In this document: piece after piece, positions 35,074 to 43,177 of the stretch
Layout of the letters: each line of letters opens with the position of its first letter
Position numbering within the stretch: the stretch's first letter is position 1
From: Bacteroidales bacterium
GTDB taxonomy: Bacteria; Bacteroidota; Bacteroidia; Bacteroidales; Rikenellaceae
Assembly (NCBI GenBank): GCA_949419965.1
Contig: CASPAC010000003.1
Coordinates: 19,339-83,338, forward strand
Reading direction: 5' to 3'
DNA: 64,000 bases
Program-made: the position numbers and the translations under genes
The notes under the pieces: generated by a model
The model's input: the letters and a program-made list of their open reading frames with translations, nothing else
The model's database searches: none
What the model was told of the DNA's origin: nothing

Positions 35074-35988
35074 ATGAATGAAGAGACGCCCTCGCGCCGA
35101 TCGGCCGCCGTATTCAAATATCTGATCGCCAACGACCACGACCGCAAGATCAGCGCCGTGGTCAATGCGGTCGGATCGCAAGACATCATCCCCAACGACG
35201 GGTATCCGCTCCGCGTGCATCCGGCCGATTACTTTTTCGACACGGAGAAGGGGCGTGTGCTCCACGAATACCAGCTGCTCTACATCACGCAGGGCAAAGG
35301 TTCGTTCCGTTCGGCCGCCGGATCGTCCGAGGAGGTGCCGGTCAATAAAGGTACGTTGATTCTCTTGCGCCCCGGCGAGCTGCATTCTTATTATCCTCAT
35401 CCGGCTACCGGATGGATGGAGTATTACATCGGATTCGAGGGGGCTATGTTCGACCGGCTGATCCGCCAGCTGGGTCTCGACAAGGGGGCGCAGCTTTGGG
35501 AGATCGGGCTGAACAACGAGTTGACGCAGCTCTACATGCGGGCGCTGGAGATCGCTTCCGAGAACAAGACCGGGGCGCAGGCGCTGCTGACGGGCATCGT
35601 CTGGCACATGCTCGGCCTGGTCTGCTACATGATCCGCAATCGCACCGGGCCGGGGGCCAGCCTGCTGGAGCAGGCGGTCGAGCGGGCCAAGATCATCATG
35701 GACGAGAAGATCAACGAGGAGATCGATCTCTGCATGCTGGCTTCGCAGTTGAATCTTTCTTATTCGTGGTTCCGCAAGACATTCAAGGACTATACGGGGC
35801 TTTCGCCGGCCAAATATTTCCAGCAGCTCAAGCTGCGCCGGGCGCAGCGGCTGCTCTCCGATACCTCCTGTTCGGTCAAGGAAATCGCCTATTCGCTGGG
35901 CTACAAGTCCACCGAACACTTCTTCTCGATCTTCAAGAAGCACGCCGGGTGTACTCCCACGGCCTACCGCAATTACGGACGCAAATAG
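35074..35988 (+). CDS. AraC-family transcriptional regulator, probable RhaR
   Basis: A 304-residue regulator starting at ATG 35074 (a GTG at 35050 is less likely). The N-terminal cupin-like ligand domain contains the HEYQLLYITQGKGSFRSA and LLRPGELHSYYPHP strands. The C-terminal 100 residues carry two helix-turn-helix motifs (LCMLASQLNLSYSWFRKTFK and the longer SVKEIAYSLGYKS segment). As last gene of the rha cluster and directly before susC, it most plausibly senses L-rhamnose or a pathway intermediate; in B. thetaiotaomicron the rhamnose operon is controlled by an AraC-type RhaR. No hybrid two-component or ECF sigma/anti-sigma regulator is present in the locus, so this may control all of it. 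Confidence 0.85.
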   Translation: MNEETPSRRSAAVFKYLIANDHDRKISAVVNAVGSQDIIPNDGYPLRVHPADYFFDTEKGRVLHEYQLLYITQGKGSFRSAAGSSEEVPVNKGTLILLRPGELHSYYPHPATGWMEYYIGFEGAMFDRLIRQLGLDKGAQLWEIGLNNELTQLYMRALEIASENKTGAQALLTGIVWHMLGLVCYMIRNRTGPGASLLEQAVERAKIIMDEKINEEIDLCMLASQLNLSYSWFRKTFKDYTGLSPAKYFQQLKLRRAQRLLSDTSCSVKEIAYSLGYKSTEHFFSIFKKHAGCTPTAYRNYGRK

Positions 35989-35996
35989 GGTGCAGG

Positions 35997-36014
35997 AGTG
36001 CCGGATCCGGCACT
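35997..36014. repeat. 18-base perfect palindrome after the regulator gene
   Basis: AGTGCCGGA followed by its exact complement, 8 bases after the regulator stop. There is no T-run, so it is either a weak terminator, an RNA-stabilising hairpin or a protein-binding site. Confidence 0.5.
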
Positions 36015-36031
36015 GTAACCCAAAATTATCA

Positions 36032-36047
36032 TTTCGTATATGCGAAA
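36032..36047. promoter_or_regulatory. Inverted repeat upstream of susC promoter
   Basis: TTTCG-TATATG-CGAAA, 37 bases before the -7 box of susC. Position and symmetry suit an activator site. Spacer length and AT character resemble the repeat at 27782, but the arms differ. Confidence 0.35.
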
Positions 36048-36084
36048 CATCAAATCCGCCACGTGCGGAGTGTGTGTAATGAAC

Positions 36085-36092
36085 TAATTTTG
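36085..36092 (+). promoter_or_regulatory. -7 box of the susCD unit
   Basis: TAATTTTG matches TAnnTTTG; no clear -33 TTTG, as is common for activated promoters. Leader to ATG 36158 is about 60 bases. Confidence 0.5.
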
Positions 36093-36157
36093 ATATTGTA
36101 AAATGCGGAGGGGACTCCGTATGGAACGAACCGAACACTAATCTAAACTAAAAATTT

Positions 36158-39100
36158 ATGAGAGCATCTCTACAACGTGTCGCAATGCTGGCTTTGACCG
36201 CATTGTTCTGCATGGCGGCGACGGTCGTGTCGGCTCAGAACCGTACCGTCACGGGTACGGTCGTCGGGCCTGACAATCTGCCGGTCGTCGGTGCTACGGT
36301 ATTCGCCACGGACGGCCAGAAGGTCAATGTCCCGCTGGCCGGTACGACGACCGATGCCAACGGCCGCTACTCGTTGAGTATCCCTGCCAATGCACGCGCT
36401 ATCTCGGCGCAATTCATTGGTTATGAACAGCAAACGATTTCTATCGGGGGGGGGAGAAACGTCTATGACTTTTCGCTGAAAGACTCCTCCGTGATGATGG
36501 AGGAGGTCGTGGCCATCGGTTACGCCAAGGTCAAGCGTAAGGACGTAACCGGTTCTACGGTCTCCGTTTCGGGTCAGGAACTGGCCGCCGTTCCGGTCAT
36601 GACCGCCGCGCAGGCCTTGCAGGGCAAGGCGGCCGGTGTGAACATCATCTCCACCAGCGGCGCCCCGGGCGCTTCGTCGCAGATTTCGATCCGTGGCGGT
36701 TCCTCCATCACGGGTTCGACCAAGCCCCTTTACATCGTCGACGGTTTCGAAATGGGCGACGCCCTGGAGAACGTCGACATCAACGACATCGAGACCATCG
36801 ACGTGCTCAAGGACGCGTCGGCAACCGCCATCTACGGTTCGCGCGGTTCGAACGGTATCATCCTCATTACCACCAAGTCCGCCCAGAAGGGCAAGACCCA
36901 GGTCTCGTACAACACCTATTTCTCGTTCGACACGCTGGCCAACAGCATCGACATGGTTTCCGACGTCGAAGATTACGTCAAGTACCAGTACGAGTTGATG
37001 GCCTTGAACAACAAGCGGCCCAGCTATGCCGCCGTCTTCGATGACGGACTGGCCGCCGACAGCCCCGAGTTCGGCCCCGGCGTCTATTCGCGCATCGCCC
37101 AGCGTTACGGCAACGCCCGCGGCATCGACTGGCAGGAGCAGGTTTTCGGCGGTTACGCCCTGACCCAGAGCCACAACGTCAACATCATGACCGGCACCGA
37201 TAAGACGCAGGTCATGTTGAGCTACAACTACAACGGCCAGGACGGTCTGTCGGTGGCCCAGGGCGCCTATAAGAATACCATCCGCGCCAAGGTGCAGTCG
37301 GAGTTGTGGAAAGGCGTGCGTCTCGACCTCAATACGAGCTTCAACAACAAGAAAGTGGAAGGCGCGGGTCTCGGTCTGCGCAACGTCCTGATGTCGCCCC
37401 TGCATGGCGGTACGATGTTCTCCGAGGATCACCTGCTCAACCAGCAGACGCTCCTCGACTACCGTGCCTACGACGATGCGTTCGGCGCTCTGAACCCCAT
37501 CGTGCAGTCGTTGTCCACCGAGTCGGTAAAACGCAGCCGTTCGTTCAACGTCAACGCAGGTCTGGAGTTCGACTTCCTCAAATATTTTACCTGGCGCACG
37601 GCCGGCAGCTATTCGTGGAACAATTCCAAGAACAAGTCGTTCTCCGATAAGAATTCGACCGACTATCTGACCGACCCCGAAAATACGGGCATCAAGGGCA
37701 GCATCAGCAACAGCGAGTCTTATTCCTACCAGATTACCAATACGTTGAGCTACAACCAGACGTTCAACGAAAAACACAAGCTGGGCATCCTGCTCGGCCA
37801 GGAGACGCGTTACAGCGAGTCCGAAGGCAATTCGCTGTCGCTTAAGAAATTCCCCGATCCCAACTTCGGTCTCGACGACATCAGCAACGCCGAGGTTTCC
37901 GAGAAGAAGACTTCCCATTCGCGCAGCGGCATGGTGTCGCTCTTTGCGCGTGTGAATTATTCGTTCGACGACCGTTATCTGTTGACCGCCACGGTGCGCG
38001 GCGACGGTTCATCGAAGTTCATGACCGGTCACAAGTGGGGCGTCTTTCCCGCCGTGTCGGCCGCATGGCGCATCTCGGAGGAGAATTTCTGGAAGGATCA
38101 CAAGGTGGCCGACGTCATCAACGGTCTGAAGCTCCGCGTGGGCTACGGTACGACCGGTAACAACAGCATCGATTCATACAGCTACAGCACCAGCCTCAAG
38201 CCGTCGTCCTACCCGATGCTCGACAACGAGAACCATCCCGTGTTCCTGCCCGAGGAGACCCTGGGCAACCCTAAACTGCGCTGGGAAACGGTCATCACGT
38301 CGAACGTCGGCCTCGAACTCTCGATGTTCAACAACCGGCTCAACATCACGGCCGAGTGGTACAACAACCAGTCGAACGACCTCTTGCTCAAGTGCAAGAT
38401 TCCCGATGCCACGGGTTACAAGCAGCAGTACCGCAACGTCGGCAAGATGCGCAACCGCGGCTGGGAGGTTACCCTCAATACGATCAACATCCAGAAGAAG
38501 AACTTCCGCTGGACTTCCGACCTGAACCTCACGTTCAACCGTTCGAAAGTCATCAGCCTGAACGACGACCAGGAGGAGATGACTTTCAGCCAGGGCAGCA
38601 ACCGTTCGGGTACGGTAACCTACTATGCTACCGTCGGTCAGCGTCTGGGCGACATGTACGGTTATAAGTACGACGGCATCTACACCACCGACGACTTCAT
38701 CGAGCTGGCCAACGGCACCTTGATCGTCCGCGACGGCGTGGTGCGCCCCTCGACGGGCACCGTGCAGCCGGGCGACATGAAGTTCGCCGCCGATTCCTAC
38801 GACGAAAACGGCAACCCCGTCTTCTCGCGCGGCAAGATGACCAAGATCGGCAACGGCGCGCCGCTGTGCGTGGGCGGTTTCAACAACACCTTTACGTTCT
38901 ATGGCGTCGACCTCTCGGTGTTCATGAAGTTCTCGATCGGCAACGACATCTACAACGCTACCCGCCACAGCATGTCGCCCTACGCTTCGTTCGAGACTCC
39001 GCTGACCGAGTTCGGCACCAACTTCTACCGTATGATCGACCCCGTGACCGGCGATCGTGCCGCTTCGCTGGCCCGTCTGCGCGAGCTGAACCCCGATGAG

Positions 39101-39430
39101 GGCGCCCGCACCTGGAGCCTCTCGTCGGCCAACCGCGACAAGATTACCTACCCGTCGTCCTACTTCGTCGAGGACGGTTCTTACCTGCGCATCGCCCAGT
39201 TGACGGTGGGTTATACGTTCCCCCGTTCGTGGATGCAGAAGGCGCGCATCAACAAGGCCCGCATCTACTTCACGGTCAACAACCTGGCTACCATTACCGG
39301 CTACTCGGGCATCGACCCCGAGATTCCGGCCGCCGAGTCCAACGACAACGTGGTCATCAAGCCGGGTTACGACAGTTCGACCTATCCGCGTGCAAGAAGT
39401 TATGTTGTAGGTCTTAATCTGACGTTCTAA
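36158..39430 (+). CDS. SusC-like TonB-dependent outer-membrane transporter
   Basis: A 1090-residue protein. After a signal peptide (MRASLQRVAMLALTALFCMAATVVSAQ) comes a carboxypeptidase-regulatory-like beta domain (about 28-108; TVTGTVVGPDNLPVVGATV), then the TonB box/plug region starting EEVVAIGYAKVKRKDVTGS and including SISIRGGSSI-type and LKDASATAIYGSRGSNG motifs, then the 22-strand barrel to the C-terminal VVGLNLTF. SusC proteins import oligosaccharides bound by SusD through a TonB-driven lid mechanism. Here the cargo should be RG-I oligosaccharides. susD follows 21 bases downstream. Confidence 0.96.
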   Translation: MRASLQRVAMLALTALFCMAATVVSAQNRTVTGTVVGPDNLPVVGATVFATDGQKVNVPLAGTTTDANGRYSLSIPANARAISAQFIGYEQQTISIGGGRNVYDFSLKDSSVMMEEVVAIGYAKVKRKDVTGSTVSVSGQELAAVPVMTAAQALQGKAAGVNIISTSGAPGASSQISIRGGSSITGSTKPLYIVDGFEMGDALENVDINDIETIDVLKDASATAIYGSRGSNGIILITTKSAQKGKTQVSYNTYFSFDTLANSIDMVSDVEDYVKYQYELMALNNKRPSYAAVFDDGLAADSPEFGPGVYSRIAQRYGNARGIDWQEQVFGGYALTQSHNVNIMTGTDKTQVMLSYNYNGQDGLSVAQGAYKNTIRAKVQSELWKGVRLDLNTSFNNKKVEGAGLGLRNVLMSPLHGGTMFSEDHLLNQQTLLDYRAYDDAFGALNPIVQSLSTESVKRSRSFNVNAGLEFDFLKYFTWRTAGSYSWNNSKNKSFSDKNSTDYLTDPENTGIKGSISNSESYSYQITNTLSYNQTFNEKHKLGILLGQETRYSESEGNSLSLKKFPDPNFGLDDISNAEVSEKKTSHSRSGMVSLFARVNYSFDDRYLLTATVRGDGSSKFMTGHKWGVFPAVSAAWRISEENFWKDHKVADVINGLKLRVGYGTTGNNSIDSYSYSTSLKPSSYPMLDNENHPVFLPEETLGNPKLRWETVITSNVGLELSMFNNRLNITAEWYNNQSNDLLLKCKIPDATGYKQQYRNVGKMRNRGWEVTLNTINIQKKNFRWTSDLNLTFNRSKVISLNDDQEEMTFSQGSNRSGTVTYYATVGQRLGDMYGYKYDGIYTTDDFIELANGTLIVRDGVVRPSTGTVQPGDMKFAADSYDENGNPVFSRGKMTKIGNGAPLCVGGFNNTFTFYGVDLSVFMKFSIGNDIYNATRHSMSPYASFETPLTEFGTNFYRMIDPVTGDRAASLARLRELNPDEGARTWSLSSANRDKITYPSSYFVEDGSYLRIAQLTVGYTFPRSWMQKARINKARIYFTVNNLATITGYSGIDPEIPAAESNDNVVIKPGYDSSTYPRARSYVVGLNLTF

Positions 39431-39451
39431 TCACAGTTTACAGCAAGCATT

Positions 39452-41515
39452 ATGAAAAAAGCATTCATCATATTTTCCGCCTTGGCCCTCGCAACGACGG
39501 GTCTGACTTCTTGTGCGGATTGGTTGGAGATGCCGCCTTACAACGAGACCAACACGGAGAAGATCTTCTCCAGCGAGGAGACGGCCGAAATGTACGTCGA
39601 GGGTTGCTACCGCGGCATGATTTCCAAGGAGATGTATTACCAGCTCGGTTCGGGCGACAGCGTGATCCACGCTTCGGAGGATGCCGCCGGCGGTTCGAAG
39701 AACGCGTTGAGCAACTTCTTCTACGACTCGAAGTCGCCCTATACCCTTACCACCAGTTATAAGGAGTCCTACCGCATCATCGAGGCGACCAACATCGGTA
39801 TCGACCGCCTCTCGAAGATGCCCGAGAGCGACAAGCGCAACGCCCTGCTGGCCGAGTGCTACTGCATCCGCGCTTTCATGTACTACAACCTCATCCGCAT
39901 CTACGGCGACATGCCTGCCGTATGGCAGCCCATGGAGTCGATGGATCCCGAAGCCGAAGAGACGTTCTATCCCCATCGTGCTTCGCGCGACGAGATCTAC
40001 GATCATGTGATCGCCGACATGCTGGGTTCGATCGATTGCCTGCCTGCCAAGGCCGAGGGAGCCTACGGCGGTTCGGTGCAGCGTCTGACGCGCGACGGCG
40101 CCTACGCCTTGCTGGCCCGCATCGCGCTCTACGCCGCCGGCTACTCGCTCCGCTGGGATTTGCAGACGCTCGACCCCGCCACCATGAAGGTTGCGCGCCG
40201 CAGCGATGAGAACCGCGTGCGCGAACTCTACCAGATCGCCAGCGACGCCTGCGAGAAAGTCATGGGCATGGCCGGCAACGGCCTGGTGCAGCCGTCGGGC
40301 AAGATGACCGCCTACCAGAACTTGTGGTACAGTTACGACAGCCGTTCGTTCTCCACTTCGAACCTCGAAATGTTGTGGCAGCAGGCTTGCTACGGCAAGA
40401 ACACCAACTCCGATTTCAACCGCTACGCCCACCCCGGCTGCCGCTATGGCATCTACGGCACCGAGAAGGCCATGCAGATCGTCCTGCCGACCTATTATCT
40501 GTCGTTCGACGAGAAAGACCAGCGCCGCGACGTTACTTGCACGCCATATAGCAGCTACTCCATGACCGGCAAGAACCTCGAAGACGTGGTGCTGGTCGGC
40601 ACGACCTACTCGTGCATCACGCTCGGCAAGTTCCGCCAGCAGTGGCGCGTGCAGTCGGTCTCGGCCGCCAAGGAGATGAACATGGACATCCCCATCCTGC
40701 GTTATGCCGATGTGCTGCTGGGTTATGCCGAGGCGCAGAACTTCTTGAACAATGGCCCTACGGGTGCCGCCATCGATGCGCTCCAGCAGGTGCGTGCCCG
40801 TGCCGGCATCGGCGACATGGCCGTGCCGTCCGACATGGAGGGCTTTACCGAGGCGCTCGCCCAGGAGCGTAAATGGGAGTTCGCCGGCGAGCTGTGGCTG
40901 CGCACCGACCTCATCCGCATGGGCCAGCTTACCAAGCAGGTGCTCGCCACCCAGACTTCCATGCGTCAGCTGTCGGCCCAGGAAGGCGACTATTCCAATA
41001 CGCCGACTTACCGGCTTTACAAGTTGACGGCCGATCCCCAGAAGTGGGCCGACAACTCGGTGCTGGCCATCGACCACATCGACATTACCGACCCCGCCGA
41101 AGTGGCTGTCGTATCGGTCGCACCCACTCTTACCGAGCCGGGCAAAGCCGCTTACCAGGCCGCTCTGAAGCCTATCGTCGAGGCGCACGGCTATGCGTGG
41201 GACGAGAAGGACAAGTGGTATGCCTGCAACATGTTCGAGGGTATGGTTTCCGACTTCAACAACAATTGCCGCAAGGCCGTCGGCTTTACCACCAACAAGG
41301 TGCACGTGGGCGTCAACATCGCCGAGTCGCCCACCGGCAAGAAGTTCAACAAGGACAAGTACCCCGTGTGGATCTACACCGATGACAATTCGGACGGCAT
41401 CTACTACGGGTTCAAGGAGAATTGCTGCGAGCTGCTGCCGCTGGCCGATGCGTCGGCAGGGCATCCCCGCGTAGACAACCCCAACTTGAGCCAGCACCCC
41501 GGCTACCTCCAGTAA
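39452..41515 (+). CDS. SusD/RagB-like surface lipoprotein
   Basis: A 687-residue lipoprotein with signal MKKAFIIFSALALATTGLTSC (Cys21 acylated). The N-terminal SusD domain has WLEMPPYNETNTEKIFSSEET and the TPR-like helices ALLAECYCIRAFMYYNLIRIYGDMP; the C-terminus has LRYADVLLGYAEAQNFL and QERKWEFAGE. It caps the SusC barrel and binds the incoming glycan. Length is at the upper end for SusD, with an extension after about residue 520. It shares a transcript with susC. Confidence 0.95.
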   Translation: MKKAFIIFSALALATTGLTSCADWLEMPPYNETNTEKIFSSEETAEMYVEGCYRGMISKEMYYQLGSGDSVIHASEDAAGGSKNALSNFFYDSKSPYTLTTSYKESYRIIEATNIGIDRLSKMPESDKRNALLAECYCIRAFMYYNLIRIYGDMPAVWQPMESMDPEAEETFYPHRASRDEIYDHVIADMLGSIDCLPAKAEGAYGGSVQRLTRDGAYALLARIALYAAGYSLRWDLQTLDPATMKVARRSDENRVRELYQIASDACEKVMGMAGNGLVQPSGKMTAYQNLWYSYDSRSFSTSNLEMLWQQACYGKNTNSDFNRYAHPGCRYGIYGTEKAMQIVLPTYYLSFDEKDQRRDVTCTPYSSYSMTGKNLEDVVLVGTTYSCITLGKFRQQWRVQSVSAAKEMNMDIPILRYADVLLGYAEAQNFLNNGPTGAAIDALQQVRARAGIGDMAVPSDMEGFTEALAQERKWEFAGELWLRTDLIRMGQLTKQVLATQTSMRQLSAQEGDYSNTPTYRLYKLTADPQKWADNSVLAIDHIDITDPAEVAVVSVAPTLTEPGKAAYQAALKPIVEAHGYAWDEKDKWYACNMFEGMVSDFNNNCRKAVGFTTNKVHVGVNIAESPTGKKFNKDKYPVWIYTDDNSDGIYYGFKENCCELLPLADASAGHPRVDNPNLSQHPGYLQ

Positions 41516-41534
41516 GCCGTCGGCAAGCATGTGC

Positions 41535-41558
41535 GGGAGCCTTCCGCGGAAGGCTCCC
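41535..41558. repeat. 24-base perfect palindrome between susD and PL1 genes
   Basis: GGGAGCCTTCCG followed by its exact complement, 19 bases after the susD stop. It would fold into a strong 10-12 bp stem, but ATTAAAATC follows rather than a T-run, so it may protect the susCD mRNA 3' end or partly attenuate transcription into the lyase genes. Confidence 0.6.
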
Positions 41559-41595
41559 CATTAAAATCACAAACGAATAATCGAGTTTTAGAACC

Positions 41596-43164
41596 ATGAA
41601 ACGTTATATTGCATATATTATCTGCGCGCTGTTTACCGTCGCCTTAGGGGGAGGATGCGGCGACGATAAGACCGAAATCCGGGTCGTCGAACCCGAAGGG
41701 CAGTTCCCCGACTACGGCGAGACGCTGGCGTTCCCCGGTGCCGTAGGTTTCGGGCGGTTCGCCACGGGCGGCCGCGGCGGCGAGGTCTTCCACGTCACTA
41801 CGACCGATCTGACTGGCGACGGCTCCATCTCCGACGCCGTCAGCAAGTCGGGCCGCATCATCGTCTTCGACGTTGCCGGCCGCATCGATCTGAACAAGGG
41901 AACGCTCGTGCTGAAGAGCAATCAGACCCTGCTGTTCCAGACTGCACCCGCTCCGGGTATCGTGATCTACAACGGCCGCGTTTCTTCGTCGGGCGCTTCG
42001 AACGTCATCGTGCGCTACATGCGCGTGCGCTGCGGCCGTCAGGTCGACAGCAAGGACAACATGGACGCTGTGGGCCTGGCCAGCGGCAAGGATGTGATCT
42101 ACGACCATTGCTCCTTCACGTGGGGCACCGACGAGTGCTTCTCGATCAATACCGACAACAAGGGCACGCGTCCGCAGAACATCACTATCCAGAACTGCAT
42201 CATCGGCCAGGGCTGCATGAACCACTCGTGCGGCGGTCTGATTCAGACCGGCGACAAGGAGGGTGTGACCATCTACCGCAATTTGCTGATCGACAACAAG
42301 ACCCGCAATTTCAAGATCAAGGGTCTGAACCAGTATGTCAACAACGTCGTCTACAACTGGGGCAACGGCGCCGCCTACAACATGGGCGGCGACTCGGCGG
42401 GCCACTCCGACACGCAGATCGAAAACAACTACTTCATCAAGGGTCCGGCCTGGACGTGGGAGAACTTCGGCATCGACGACATCAAGGCCAAATGGCCCAA
42501 CGACTGGGAAGCCATGCTTCAGAATCCCGACATTGCGAGCGAAACGACCCCGGGCAAATACTATGAGATCCTGCGTCAGGTGACGCCCACGCCTCCGTTC
42601 ATCGGCGGCGACGGCGACGGCGATTTCGACACCTACTGCGTGGGCAACTTCTACGACGACAATCTCGACGGCCAGCTCAACGGTATCGAATTGACGCAGG
42701 AGAACTGGGATCAGTACTGCTCGGCTCAGCCCGTCTTTCTTTCGGCTCCCGCACGACTGCATCCTGCTCTGCCGGAAATGATGACGGCTGCCGAAGCCTA
42801 CGAGTGGATCGTCGAAAACGTAGGCCCTACGCTGCCCGCCCGCGACCGCGTGGATGCCTTCATGCTTGAGGAGCTGAAGTCGCTGGGCACGAAGGGTACC
42901 ATCCTGCGCGACCAGCGCAAGGCGCCCCAGTACCGCTATGACGATGGCACGAGCGTCTACAACGCATGGATGAACGATTTCGCTACGCCCGTAACGGTCG
43001 CTCCCGCCCTCGACACCGACGGCGACGGCATGCCCGACGAGTGGGAGGATGCCCACGGTCTGGACAAGAACGATCCGTCCGACGCCGCCAAGCTCGCCGA
43101 GAACGGCTACTCCAACGTCGAAAACTACTTCTTCGAGCTGGAAGCCAAGATTGCCAACAACTAA
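41596..43164 (+). CDS. PL1-family pectate lyase-like lipoprotein
   Basis: A 522-residue surface or periplasmic lipoprotein (signal ending ALGGGC). A right-handed beta-helix opens with GAVGFGRFATGGRGGEVFHV and ISDAVSKSGRIIVFDVAGRI, the typical start of Bacteroidota PL1 proteins; DHCSFTWGTDECFSIN and NLLIDNKTRN are further family stretches. The C-terminal 50 residues hold a calcium-binding DTDGDGMPDEWEDAHGLDKN motif, also usual for this PL1 subgroup. PL1 lyases cleave homogalacturonan by beta-elimination; in this locus it may act on galacturonan stretches flanking RG-I. Confidence 0.87.
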   Translation: MKRYIAYIICALFTVALGGGCGDDKTEIRVVEPEGQFPDYGETLAFPGAVGFGRFATGGRGGEVFHVTTTDLTGDGSISDAVSKSGRIIVFDVAGRIDLNKGTLVLKSNQTLLFQTAPAPGIVIYNGRVSSSGASNVIVRYMRVRCGRQVDSKDNMDAVGLASGKDVIYDHCSFTWGTDECFSINTDNKGTRPQNITIQNCIIGQGCMNHSCGGLIQTGDKEGVTIYRNLLIDNKTRNFKIKGLNQYVNNVVYNWGNGAAYNMGGDSAGHSDTQIENNYFIKGPAWTWENFGIDDIKAKWPNDWEAMLQNPDIASETTPGKYYEILRQVTPTPPFIGGDGDGDFDTYCVGNFYDDNLDGQLNGIELTQENWDQYCSAQPVFLSAPARLHPALPEMMTAAEAYEWIVENVGPTLPARDRVDAFMLEELKSLGTKGTILRDQRKAPQYRYDDGTSVYNAWMNDFATPVTVAPALDTDGDGMPDEWEDAHGLDKNDPSDAAKLAENGYSNVENYFFELEAKIANN

Positions 43165-43177
43165 TGCTTAAAAAACG

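Noticed and set aside
36149..39430. SusC as a siderophore or vitamin receptor
   Set aside because: The regulatory-like N-terminal domain, following susD and pectin enzymes make glycan import much more likely.
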